36,501 nt of DNA from Bermanella sp051277445 (lineage in GTDB: Bacteria > Pseudomonadota > Gammaproteobacteria > Pseudomonadales > Oceanobacteraceae): the NCBI GenBank assembly GCA_051277445.1, contig JBNMQC010000009.1, positions 1 to 36,501 on the forward strand, in the 5' to 3' direction. Positions within the stretch are counted from its first letter, which is position 1. Each line of letters begins with the position of its first letter. A model generated the notes under the pieces. That model was not told the origin of the DNA and did no database searches. It saw nothing but the letters and a program-made list of their open reading frames with translations. Of the stretch, positions 8,313-16,531 are shown piece after piece. The translations under genes and the position numbers were made by a program.

Positions 8313-8651
8313 ATGGCATTGGTTTATTCCACACAAAGCGGTCGTTTATGTGAAGGTTGCGAGCAACCCATTGACCAATGCAGCTGTAAACAAGGTCATG
8401 CGCCTGAAGGCGATGGCATTATCCGGGTTCAACGCGAGAAGAAAGGTCGCGGCGGTAAAACCGTCACCGTCATCAGCGGACTCGAAGGCGACAAAAAAGT
8501 CTTGAGTGATTTATGCAAAAAACTGAAAAAACGTTTCGGCTCAGGTGGTGCGGTTAAAAACTGGACCATTGAACTTCAAGGTGATCTTGCGGAACAAAGT
8601 GTGAAGTATTTACAGGAATTGGGCCATCAAGCTAAACAAAGTGGTGGCTAA
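8313..8651 (+). CDS. yciH: YciH/SUI1-family translation factor
   Basis: 112 residues. The C-terminal two thirds is the SUI1/eIF1 fold, with GRGGKTVTVISGLEG, a KLKKRFGSGGAVK basic loop and the IELQGD strand. The N terminus carries a CxxC (Cys14, Cys17 region) and CSC pair that could bind a metal, as in many bacterial YciH proteins. E. coli YciH influences initiation fidelity and represses translation of a subset of mRNAs under stress. AAGGA precedes the ATG by a normal distance. Overlapping longer readings in another frame are shadows. The stop codon lies inside a dyad shared with the leader of the next gene. Confidence 0.92.
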   Translation: MALVYSTQSGRLCEGCEQPIDQCSCKQGHAPEGDGIIRVQREKKGRGGKTVTVISGLEGDKKVLSDLCKKLKKRFGSGGAVKNWTIELQGDLAEQSVKYLQELGHQAKQSGG

Positions 8652-8681
8652 ACAAGCGTTTAGCCAGCAAACTAGGCTAAA
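8646..8681 (+). promoter_or_regulatory. Mutually exclusive hairpins between yciH and the PilZ-like gene
   Basis: GGCTAAAC (8646-8653) can pair perfectly with GTTTAGCC (8658-8665) across a 4-base loop. The same TTTAGCC (8659-8665) can instead pair with GGCTAAA (8675-8681) across 9 bases. The first stem contains the yciH stop codon. No T tract follows either form, so this is not a simple terminator. It could couple yciH translation to expression of the next gene, or mark a protein-binding site. Confidence 0.45.
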
Positions 8682-8722
8682 ATACACAGTATCCAATGGA
8701 CATAAATTAAGGAGGCGACAAC

Positions 8723-9070
8723 ATGGAGCTAAGTGTCAATGTTCTCAGCTGGTTAGGTCGCCCTAAAAAAGCGGTAAATGCGCAAACCATCAAATTTAAT
8801 CGCTTTAATCTTATTTTTAACAGCCGCTGCAAACTCAAACCGGGTCAGCTGGTTTTTGTGAACATCGCGGTGGGCATACATAGCTTACGAGAAGTCAGTG
8901 CACGGGTTGAAAGCTGCGAACGCTGCGGCCCTCATTATCAAAGCCAGGTGCGTTTCGTATTAGAGCGCCCAGACAAACAACCCTATCGCGAAGCCATCGC
9001 TATTCTTAAAGCCATTGAACAAAGTGTGCCCACATCGTTACGTGCGCCTTTGCACATGCAAGCTCAATAA
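8723..9070 (+). CDS. Small PilZ-like domain protein (non-canonical)
   Basis: 115 residues. The segment from about residue 25 to 85 (a short beta-strand pair, LKPGQLVFVNIAV, then ARVESCERCGPHYQSQVRFVLE) resembles the second half of a PilZ domain, but I do not see the RxxxR and D/NxSxxG motifs needed to bind cyclic-di-GMP. It could be a type-II (non-binding) PilZ or an unrelated beta-barrel. Two Cys (CERC) might bind metal. No signal peptide or membrane segment is visible, so it is probably cytoplasmic. The ribosome site AAGGAGG before the ATG is close to ideal. ackA starts about 30 bases downstream on the same strand. Confidence 0.62.
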   Translation: MELSVNVLSWLGRPKKAVNAQTIKFNRFNLIFNSRCKLKPGQLVFVNIAVGIHSLREVSARVESCERCGPHYQSQVRFVLERPDKQPYREAIAILKAIEQSVPTSLRAPLHMQAQ

Positions 9071-9100
9071 TCAGACCAATCAAGGATTTCATTGTTGTTT

Positions 9101-10294
9101 ATGGATCACGAATACACACTCGTTTTAAACTGCGGCAGCTCTTCTTTAAAATTTGCCGTGTTGCAACCTCAAACCGGCACCTGCGCACTGCAAGGTCTTG
9201 CAGAGCGCTTAGGCAGTGACCAAGCCTCTCTTAGCTATCAATCCGAACACGATAAGCAGCAAATCAAGCTCAATGGCAGTGACCATCAAAGTGCTATCGC
9301 TGAGGTCATTGCGCTCCTTAAGAAACACAATTTACTCGATGCCATTCGCGGTGTGGGCCATCGAGTGGTCCATGGCGGTGAAGCGTTTAGCCAATCGTTA
9401 TTGATTACCGCTGAGAACCTAGATCAACTTGAAAAACTGAATCATTTAGCGCCACTGCACAACCCAGTCAACGTTCTGGGCATTAAAGCCATCGCGCAAT
9501 TATTACCTCAATTGCCACAGGTGGCTGTGTTCGATACTGCGTTTCATCAAACCTTACCAGACGCGGCTTACCTGTATGCTTTGCCTTATGAATATTATGA
9601 GCAACAGGATGTCAGACGTTATGGTTTTCATGGCACCAGTTACCGCTATGTGAGTGCAAAAGCCGCCAGCTTACTCAACCAGCCCATCGAAGACAGTCAC
9701 TTCTTAATCGCGCACCTTGGCAACGGTTGTAGCGCTTGCGCTGTGCGTCATGGTAAGAGCGTTGATACGTCAATGGGTCTTACGCCACTAGAAGGGGTTG
9801 CCATGGGAACCCGCAGTGGGGATGTGGATCCAAGCTTGATCCCCTTTTTGTGTGAGCGCTTGAATCTAACCACCGCCGATGTGATGAATATTTTAAACAA
9901 ACAAAGTGGCTTACAAGGTCTTTCTGGTATCAGCAATGACATGCGAGAAATTCAACAAGCTGCCGAGCAAGGGCACGTTCGTGCGAACCTGGCGATCGAA
10001 GTATTTGCCTTTAAGATTGCCCGTTATCTTGGTGCTTTAGCGGTGTCACTTCCGCGAATTGACGCCCTCGTATTCACGGGCGGCATCGGTGAAAACGACC
10101 GACTGACTCGCTCGTTAATTTTAGAGCATCTGGCCATACTTGGCTTTGAAGTGGACGGGACATTAAATCAAACCAACGGCAATGAACAAGGTCGTATTAC
10201 CTCCGACAGCAGCACCCTTGCGATGGTCGTGGCCACCAACGAAGAACTGATGATCGCACAAGACACCTTCGCATTAACGAGCCATAAAGCTTAA
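9101..10294 (+). CDS. ackA: Acetate kinase
   Basis: About 397 residues, normal for AckA. It converts acetyl phosphate and ADP to acetate and ATP, reversibly. Both ASKHA signatures are present: VLNCGSSSLKF at the N terminus and GFHGTSYRYV in the middle. Also visible are GHRVVHGG (substrate arginine), FDTAFHQTLP (catalytic Asp), HLGNGCSACAV, a TRSGDVDPSLIPF loop and FTGGIGEND near the C terminus. The start is unsure: ATG 9101 gives the usual length, but AAGGA (9082-9086) is spaced ideally for TTG 9092 and is 14 bases from the ATG. It pairs with pta 19 bases downstream, the standard ackA-pta arrangement. Confidence 0.96.
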   Translation: MDHEYTLVLNCGSSSLKFAVLQPQTGTCALQGLAERLGSDQASLSYQSEHDKQQIKLNGSDHQSAIAEVIALLKKHNLLDAIRGVGHRVVHGGEAFSQSLLITAENLDQLEKLNHLAPLHNPVNVLGIKAIAQLLPQLPQVAVFDTAFHQTLPDAAYLYALPYEYYEQQDVRRYGFHGTSYRYVSAKAASLLNQPIEDSHFLIAHLGNGCSACAVRHGKSVDTSMGLTPLEGVAMGTRSGDVDPSLIPFLCERLNLTTADVMNILNKQSGLQGLSGISNDMREIQQAAEQGHVRANLAIEVFAFKIARYLGALAVSLPRIDALVFTGGIGENDRLTRSLILEHLAILGFEVDGTLNQTNGNEQGRITSDSSTLAMVVATNEELMIAQDTFALTSHKA

Positions 10295-10313
10295 TTCGGT
10301 TATAGGATACATC

Positions 10314-12437
10314 ATGCATCAACATACGTTTTTTATTGCCCCAACCGAAATGGGCACAGGCTTAACCTCTATTACACTGGGCTTGATTCGGGCCCTGGAT
10401 CAACTGGGTTTAAAAGTGGGTATTTGTAAACCCATTGCCAGTGCCGAAGCCGACAAAGAGCATCGCGCCATTGATCTGATCACACTTGCCAGTGGTTTTG
10501 CACCACCAAAAGCCATCAGCCTACAAAAGGCACAAAAGATGGTGAGTTCTGGTCAACAAGACCGACTCATGGAAGAGGTCATTGGAATGCACCGTAAAGT
10601 CCGCGAGGCCGTGGACATCGTCATATTTGAAGGCATCGAGCCCGATCGCAGTGAACCCTTCACTGCCCGACTCAATGTTGAAATGGCAAAAACATTAGAC
10701 GCCGAAATCATCTTAGTAACCGCGCCACAATCGCGCAACATGGATGAACTAACTGAGCACCTAAACATTGCGAAAGGCTTATTTGGTGGCGACAAAAACC
10801 GCAATCTTTTAGGCTGTATCATCAACAAGGTGAATGCGCCTAAAAAGACCAACACCCCGCTCAAAGCCAACATGCCCGTTTCCGAAGACGCCATTCACAC
10901 TGTTTTACAAGACAGCCCCTATAAGGCGCTAGAAACCGAGCAGTTTAAAATCTTAGGCCTGATTCCTTGGGACGACAGCCTAATCGCACCGCGCACGTTA
11001 GATATTGCCCGCTATTTACAAGCCACTATCCTGAACGAGCAAGGCTTAGAAAGCGCGCGCGTTAAACGCATTAGCCTATGCGCACGTACCGTTAAAAATA
11101 TGGTCAGTGACTTGCAGCCAGGCACTCTAGTGGTCACCCCTGGCGATCGCGATGATATTCTGCTGGCCAGTGCGATGGCTGCCAACAATGGTGTGCCGCT
11201 AGCGGGCATCTTATTAACCAGTGACATCGCACCAGACGAACAGGTCATGAACTTAGTGAAACCGTCACTGAATCAATTGCCCATCATGTCCGTTAAAACC
11301 GACACCTTCCAGACCGCCTCTCAACTGTTCAGCATGTCTGAAGGCGTAAAGGCAGACGACACGGAACGGGTTGAGTCCATCATGAATCACATGGCCGCCC
11401 ACATTAATGGCAGCTTCCTTAAAGAGCGCTTACAACTCGATTTGCAAACGCGCATGAGCCCAGCGGCTTTTCGTTATCAACTGGTGCAATTAGCACAAGC
11501 GGCTAATAAGCGTGTGGTATTACCTGAAGGTGAAGAGCCAAGAACCATTCAAGCAGCTGCGATCTGCCAAGAGCGTGGCATCGCTCAGTGCATCTTGTTG
11601 GGTCGTAAAGAAATCATTGAACAGCAAGCCACAAGTTTAGGCATCGAACTGCCTGAAGGCTTAACCATTATGAACCCAGATGAAATCCGCAGTCATTACA
11701 TCGAGCCCATGGTGGAACTGAGAAAACACAAACACCTTTCTGCGCCGATGGCCGAAGCACAGCTTGAAGACACGGTTGTACTGGGCACCATGATGCTGGC
11801 ACTGGGTGAAGTGGATGGCCTCGTCAGTGGTGCCATTCACACCACGGCGAATACTATTCGCCCCGCCCTACAGTTAATTAAAACCGCACCGGGTGCGAAA
11901 CTTGTCTCATCCGTATTCTTTATGCTGCTGCCAGAGCAAGTGATGGTTTACGGTGACTGCGCGGTGAACCCAGACCCAAGTGATGAAGAGCTGGCAGATA
12001 TCGCCCTTCAAAGTGCCCACAGTGCGCAAGCCTTTGGCATCAACCCTAAAGTAGCCATGATCAGCTACTCAACGGGCTCATCTGGCTCAGGCAGCGATGT
12101 AGAAAAAGTCCGCAGTGCCACCGCCATTGCACAACAAAAACAGCCGGATCTCATATTGGATGGGCCATTGCAATACGATGCCGCCACCACGGCAAACGTC
12201 GCGGCATCAAAAGCGCCTAACAGTAAAGTGGCAGGCCAAGCGAATGTGTTAATCTTCCCTGACTTGAATACGGGTAACACCACCTATAAGGCGGTGCAAC
12301 GCAGCGCCAATGTGGTGAGTATTGGCCCAATGCTACAAGGCCTTGCTAAGCCGGTTAACGACTTATCTCGCGGAGCCCTAGTAGAAGACATTGTGTACAC
12401 CATTGCATTGACTGCGATCCAAGCGACACAAATATAA
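10314..12437 (+). CDS. pta: Phosphate acetyltransferase
   Basis: 707 residues, the long three-domain Pta of enteric type. The N-terminal ~220 residues resemble a BioD/CobQ P-loop domain whose nucleotide motif is altered (PTEMGTGLTSITL). A DRTGG domain follows (about 230-340, with TPGDRDDILLASAMAANNG), and the catalytic PTA/PTB domain spans 380 to the end, with LPEGEEPRT, GLVSGAIHTTANTIRPALQ, VNPDPSDEELADIA and SYSTGSSGSGSDVEKV. It transfers acetyl between CoA and phosphate, working with AckA in overflow metabolism, acetate uptake and acetyl phosphate supply. A stable hairpin lies a few bases after the stop. Confidence 0.96.
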   Translation: MHQHTFFIAPTEMGTGLTSITLGLIRALDQLGLKVGICKPIASAEADKEHRAIDLITLASGFAPPKAISLQKAQKMVSSGQQDRLMEEVIGMHRKVREAVDIVIFEGIEPDRSEPFTARLNVEMAKTLDAEIILVTAPQSRNMDELTEHLNIAKGLFGGDKNRNLLGCIINKVNAPKKTNTPLKANMPVSEDAIHTVLQDSPYKALETEQFKILGLIPWDDSLIAPRTLDIARYLQATILNEQGLESARVKRISLCARTVKNMVSDLQPGTLVVTPGDRDDILLASAMAANNGVPLAGILLTSDIAPDEQVMNLVKPSLNQLPIMSVKTDTFQTASQLFSMSEGVKADDTERVESIMNHMAAHINGSFLKERLQLDLQTRMSPAAFRYQLVQLAQAANKRVVLPEGEEPRTIQAAAICQERGIAQCILLGRKEIIEQQATSLGIELPEGLTIMNPDEIRSHYIEPMVELRKHKHLSAPMAEAQLEDTVVLGTMMLALGEVDGLVSGAIHTTANTIRPALQLIKTAPGAKLVSSVFFMLLPEQVMVYGDCAVNPDPSDEELADIALQSAHSAQAFGINPKVAMISYSTGSSGSGSDVEKVRSATAIAQQKQPDLILDGPLQYDAATTANVAASKAPNSKVAGQANVLIFPDLNTGNTTYKAVQRSANVVSIGPMLQGLAKPVNDLSRGALVEDIVYTIALTAIQATQI

Positions 12438-12443
12438 GCTGAA

Positions 12444-12474
12444 CGCCAAGTTGGCTTTAATTGCCAGCTTGGCG
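12444..12474 (+). other. Stable hairpin after pta without T tract
   Basis: CGCCAAGTTGGC (12444-12455) pairs with GCCAGCTTGGCG (12463-12474) over 12 positions with one G-U wobble and a 7-base loop. No run of T follows, so it is more likely an mRNA 3' stabilising structure or part of a rho-dependent end than an intrinsic terminator. Confidence 0.55.
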
Positions 12475-12546
12475 GTAGTGATTGGTCATTTCTCCTGCTG
12501 CGCTTTGCAGTATGATGAAGGCAATAATAAAAAATAGAGTTCTATC

Positions 12547-13461
12547 ATGTTAAATTTTTTACCCACACCCATGGTGGCGATCATCGCAACCACATTACTG
12601 CTGATCAATGTGCTCTTTTGGTGCTCTCTACTTTTATTGGTGGCCCTGATAAAAGTGCTGATTCCCATAAACGTCATTCGCTTAATGATTGACCCAGTTC
12701 TGATCAAGATTGCAGAAGGCTGGGTATTGTGTAATTCAGGCTGGATGAAGCTCACTCAAAATACCCAATGGGATGTAGAAGGTCTTGGGGAATTAAAATA
12801 CAAGGGCTGGTATCTGGTCAATGCGAACCACCAATCTTGGGTTGATATCCTAGTATTACAGCATGTATTTAACGGCAAGATTCCCCTGCTTAAATTCTTT
12901 TTAAAAAAAGAATTAATTAAAGTCCCCATTATGGGCCTGTGCTGGTGGGCATTAGACTTTCCATTTATGCAACGTTTCAGCAAAGAGTACCTTGAAAAAC
13001 ACCCAGAAATGAAAGGTAAGGATTTGGAGACCACACGTAAGGCCTGTGAAAAGTTTTCCATTATTCCTACCAGCGTCATGAACTTTTTAGAAGGCACGCG
13101 TTTTACTCAAAAAAAATATGAGAAACAGCAGCCGCCCTATCGCTATTTGCTCAAACCCAAAGCGGGCGGCATTGCGTTTGCTCTCAATGCCATGGGTGAT
13201 AAGTTCAATAGCTTATTAAATATCACCATTGTCTACCCTGATGGCATTCCAACCTTTGGTGACTTTCTAGCGGGTAAAGTTAAGCGTGTGATTGTTCGTG
13301 TTAAAGAAGAAGCTATCCCTGAAGGCTTTACCCAAAAAGATTACAATAACGACCCAGAGTTTCGAGCTGAATTCCAACATTGGACGCACCAGCTTTGGTT
13401 AGAAAAAGATGATTTAATTCATGAATTACTCGATGGCCAGCCACACGAGCCATTGCAATAA
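12547..13461 (+). CDS. YihG-type PlsC acyltransferase
   Basis: 304 residues. An N-terminal membrane region (about 8-48) is followed by a PlsC domain: NANHQSWVD (HX4D, His95/Asp100), a long insertion, NFLEGTRFT (Glu182-Arg185) and a basic-aromatic KKYEKQQPPYRYLLKPKAGG segment. The latter is characteristic of the YihG branch, inner-membrane 1-acylglycerol-3-phosphate acyltransferase homologues. It would acylate lysophosphatidic acid or lysophospholipid; the acyl donor and acceptor are not fixed by sequence. cysK begins 27 bases downstream on the same strand but is functionally unrelated. I leave the symbol empty because several paralogues occur in this genome. Confidence 0.86.
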   Translation: MLNFLPTPMVAIIATTLLLINVLFWCSLLLLVALIKVLIPINVIRLMIDPVLIKIAEGWVLCNSGWMKLTQNTQWDVEGLGELKYKGWYLVNANHQSWVDILVLQHVFNGKIPLLKFFLKKELIKVPIMGLCWWALDFPFMQRFSKEYLEKHPEMKGKDLETTRKACEKFSIIPTSVMNFLEGTRFTQKKYEKQQPPYRYLLKPKAGGIAFALNAMGDKFNSLLNITIVYPDGIPTFGDFLAGKVKRVIVRVKEEAIPEGFTQKDYNNDPEFRAEFQHWTHQLWLEKDDLIHELLDGQPHEPLQ

Positions 13462-13488
13462 CACACTTATTATTTAAAAGAGGCTCCT

Positions 13489-14451
13489 ATGAAGATTTAT
13501 GATGACGTTTCCATGTCTATTGGTAACACGCCTTTGGTACGATTGAATAAACTCACCGATGCCAATATTTTATTAAAAATTGAAAACCGTAATCCGGCTC
13601 ACTCCATCAAGTGCCGCATCGGTGCCAACATGATTTGGCAGGCTGAAAAAGACGGTTTATTAAAGCCTGGCATGGAAATCGTCGAGCCAACCAGTGGCAA
13701 CACAGGGATCGCCCTTGCCTTTGTTGGTGCCGCTCGCGGTTACAAAGTGACACTGACCATGCCTGAAACCATGAGCATCGAGCGTCGTAAAATTATGAAA
13801 GCCCTAGGTGCAAACATCGTCTTAACAGAAGGCGCAAAAGGCATGAAAGGGGCCATCGAAAAAGCTCAAGCGCTGTTTGATGAATCACCAGATACGCGCT
13901 TTATGCCACAGCAGTTTAGTAACCCAGCTAATCCGGCAATTCATGAACAAACCACAGGGCCTGAAATCTGGAACGACACAGACGGCAGCGTTGATGTAGT
14001 CGTGGCCGGTGTAGGCACAGGCGGTACGATTACCGGCATCAGCCGCTACATTAAAAACACCCAAGGTAAAGCCATCACCTCTGTGGCGGTTGAGCCAGAA
14101 GCATCGCAAATCATTGCACAAGCCATGAAAGGTGAAGCCATCACCCCAGCACCTCATAAAATCCAAGGCATCGGTGCGAACTTCATTCCTGATAATCTAG
14201 ATCTATCCATGATTGATCGCGTTGAAGCCGTCAGCAATGAGCTGGCCATTGAAACCGCAAGACGCTTAATGGCAGAAGAAGGCATCATGGCAGGTATTTC
14301 ATGTGGTGCCGCTTTGGCTGCGGCATTGCGTATTGCGCAATTGGATGAATTCAAAGGCAAGACCATCGTGGTGATCCTACCAGACAGCGGTGAGCGCTAC
14401 TTATCAACGCTTTTGTTTGAAGGTATGTTCAGTGCAAATGAAGGCGCATGA
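13489..14451 (+). CDS. cysK: Cysteine synthase A (O-acetylserine sulfhydrylase)
   Basis: 320 residues, the CysK length. This PLP enzyme makes cysteine from O-acetylserine and sulfide. Lys41 in HSIKCR is the PLP lysine, TSGNTG (68-73) the substrate loop and GTGGT (176-180) the phosphate-binding loop; the C-terminal LPDSGERYLS segment is also conserved. The IGNTPLVRL start and RNPAHSIKCRIGANMIW block match CysK (type A), not CysM. GAGGCT precedes the ATG. A strong bidirectional terminator follows the stop. No CysB site was identified. Confidence 0.95.
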   Translation: MKIYDDVSMSIGNTPLVRLNKLTDANILLKIENRNPAHSIKCRIGANMIWQAEKDGLLKPGMEIVEPTSGNTGIALAFVGAARGYKVTLTMPETMSIERRKIMKALGANIVLTEGAKGMKGAIEKAQALFDESPDTRFMPQQFSNPANPAIHEQTTGPEIWNDTDGSVDVVVAGVGTGGTITGISRYIKNTQGKAITSVAVEPEASQIIAQAMKGEAITPAPHKIQGIGANFIPDNLDLSMIDRVEAVSNELAIETARRLMAEEGIMAGISCGAALAAALRIAQLDEFKGKTIVVILPDSGERYLSTLLFEGMFSANEGA

Positions 14452-14468
14452 TTCAACACCCTGAAAAC

Positions 14469-14500
14469 AAAAAATGCGCCTATTGGCGCATTTTTTTTAT
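14469..14500. terminator. Bidirectional intrinsic terminator
   Basis: AATGCGCC (14473-14480) and GGCGCATT (14485-14492) form an 8-bp stem with a TATT loop, followed by eight or more T on the plus strand and preceded by six A. It can end cysK from the left and the convergent 342-residue gene from the right. Confidence 0.9.
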
Positions 14501-14508
14501 GCTAAATA

Positions 14509-15537
14509 TTATTCATCAGCCCCTAAAATCATCTCCAGCAATAAGGTTATGGCTGGGGTGGCCTTAAAGTCATTCTTTCGTGGCCAAGCCACTTCTGGAA
14601 CCAACTCTGCAAATAAATACTGCTTAAGAATTTTACGCCGATAACTGACCGACAATACCACATCCGTCAGCTTACTCACGTCTTCGGTATCACCAAAAAA
14701 ACCCAACTTGTATAGCATGGCGGCACGGGGACTGAGTTCATCAAAAATGGCCACATTACTGTCTAATTCAGCAAAGTCATTGTCTAATAAATAGTCCGCT
14801 GCAAACCCCATCCTAAAGTGCTTGGTAAAATCGATTGGGCGAATGGCCCTGCTGCTAAATCGAGCCCCCCAATGCTCATCTGTGCGCCAAGAAACGGTTT
14901 GTGACATCTTGGTTCGCCAAATATCAAAGTAATCCGTACGACGAGTTCTTACCCTAGAGAAGTAAACGGGTTGCCCTGCCCAACGCACCCCGTTATCAAA
15001 GCTGGTTTTCCAGCGACGTCTTTCTTTAAAGTCCACACGAATGGCGGTTGAGTAGGTGACGTTATCCGTGGTGCCAAGAACATCCGTTTCGTTGACCTCG
15101 TCTTCGTTTTCATCGGTTTCAACCAAAAGTTTAAAGCGGTCACGGGTTCTAGGCAAAACCAAGCGCAGATTTAAGCCCGCTTGATAATTGGGATCTAAGC
15201 CGTCTTCACGCCGACTAATGAAATATATTCGGCCATTGCTGCCTGATGACTCATCCTCTAGGATTTCATCATCAAAAAAAGCGTCCATAAAAAATGAGTC
15301 CACGCCGTCATTCAGGCTTTCAACATAGCTTGAAGCCACATCTTGACTCCAATCTAGAAATTCCATGCCTTTGTAATCCTCAACAGCCACATGATCATCC
15401 GTCACCACATAATCATGGTCTGGCGCTGGCGGTTCGACTTCATGGAAACTGGCTTGTTCTGGCGCACTCCAACTACTAGAAGCCATCACCATCATTTGCA
15501 AAGCAATCATATGCAAACAAAACAACCATTTAAGCAA
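14509..15537 (-). CDS. Putative outer-membrane beta-barrel protein, unknown role
   Basis: 342 residues. A clear signal peptide ends near residue 25 (hydrophobic core then SSSWSAPEQ). An acidic, disordered-looking linker of about 75 residues follows. From about residue 100 on, alternating polar/aromatic strands with many Arg and Tyr (AGLNLRLVLPR, KLLVETDENED, STAIRVDF, VVLSVSYRR) look like the strands of an outer-membrane barrel. I do not recognise a named family. It starts two bases after the fieF stop on the same strand, implying translational coupling with a metal exporter; whether the two work together is unknown. Confidence 0.72.
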   Translation of the reverse strand: MLKWLFCLHMIALQMMVMASSSWSAPEQASFHEVEPPAPDHDYVVTDDHVAVEDYKGMEFLDWSQDVASSYVESLNDGVDSFFMDAFFDDEILEDESSGSNGRIYFISRREDGLDPNYQAGLNLRLVLPRTRDRFKLLVETDENEDEVNETDVLGTTDNVTYSTAIRVDFKERRRWKTSFDNGVRWAGQPVYFSRVRTRRTDYFDIWRTKMSQTVSWRTDEHWGARFSSRAIRPIDFTKHFRMGFAADYLLDNDFAELDSNVAIFDELSPRAAMLYKLGFFGDTEDVSKLTDVVLSVSYRRKILKQYLFAELVPEVAWPRKNDFKATPAITLLLEMILGADE

Positions 15538-15539
15538 AG

Positions 15540-16409
15540 CTAGCCCTCAACTTTCACAGGGTCATGGTGCACTAAGACATCGGCATTCGGGTATGCCTCT
15601 TTAATTTTCTTCTCGATTCGATCACCTATTTCATGGGCGGACCAAAGGGCCAGATTCTCGTCTAACTCTAAATGAAATTGGATGAATAAATCAGGGCCGG
15701 ACTGGCGACAGCGAACATCATGGCAACCCTCTGGGCCATGCTCTTTGCGCACCAGCTTTTCTACAATTGCTTCCACCTCAGGTAAGTGCTCATCCATTAA
15801 TTCTTTAAATGCCTTCACACCGACATGCCAAGCGTTAACGCACAAGAAGATGCCAATACCTATGGCCATGATAGAATCGATCCAGTAAAAGCCAAAGCCC
15901 ACCAGCGCCATGGCGATCAATACCGCGGCATTCATGAGTAGGTCACCTTGATAATGCAAAGAGTCCGCTTCTACGATTAGCGACTTGGATTTACTGATCA
16001 CATACTTTTGGAAGGTGACCAGTGCCAGTGTTAATACAATTGCCAGCACACTGACCGCAATACCAATGTGGCTATTAACCATTTGGCGATTATCCAGCAT
16101 TACATCAAAGCTATTGAGTACTAACACCACAGCAGAACCCACCATAAAGGCAGATTGCGCCAGTGCGGCAATGGATTCTAACTTGCCATGGCCAAATTTA
16201 TGGTCTTCATCGGCTGGGATGAGGGCATAGCGTAACGCGATGAAATTAATAACGGAGGTGACACCATCAAGCATGGAATCCAGTAACGAGCCCAGAAGAC
16301 TCACCGAACCGGTAGACCAGTACGCCCAAGTCTTAGCAATAATAAGAATCAATGCGACAGTCACACTGGCGATGGTGGCTTGTCGACTCAAGTGAGCATG
16401 GTCTGACAT
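15540..16409 (-). CDS. fieF: Cation diffusion facilitator, FieF-type metal efflux
   Basis: 289 residues with the CDF layout: six membrane helices in the first ~205 residues and a C-terminal cytoplasmic domain. Metal-site residues are visible as DSMLD in helix 2 and HYQGD in helix 5 (the DD/HD tetrahedral site of FieF-type transporters), with a GHGKLE loop between helices 2 and 3. The C-terminal domain contains HDVRCRQSGPDLFIQFHLELD, typical of the family. It exports divalent metal (Fe2+ or Zn2+) by proton antiport. AAGGAA lies before the ATG. The downstream barrel gene is co-transcribed. Confidence 0.9.
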   Translation of the reverse strand: MSDHAHLSRQATIASVTVALILIIAKTWAYWSTGSVSLLGSLLDSMLDGVTSVINFIALRYALIPADEDHKFGHGKLESIAALAQSAFMVGSAVVLVLNSFDVMLDNRQMVNSHIGIAVSVLAIVLTLALVTFQKYVISKSKSLIVEADSLHYQGDLLMNAAVLIAMALVGFGFYWIDSIMAIGIGIFLCVNAWHVGVKAFKELMDEHLPEVEAIVEKLVRKEHGPEGCHDVRCRQSGPDLFIQFHLELDENLALWSAHEIGDRIEKKIKEAYPNADVLVHHDPVKVEG

Positions 16410-16531
16410 TGTATTTCCTTACTTCCTTTTACCCTAGCACAGTTTGCTTATGGAGCCTTGGTTTCGTCATTTACCAAGCATTCTCATTAGCATCATCTAT
16501 ACTCAGAACAATCATTGATTTTGGGTGCATT

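Noticed and set aside
16352..16531. Sixty-codon N-terminal extension of the tandem receiver
   Set aside because: It overlaps the start of the divergent fieF gene and includes its promoter region; the receiver fold begins right after ATG 16532.
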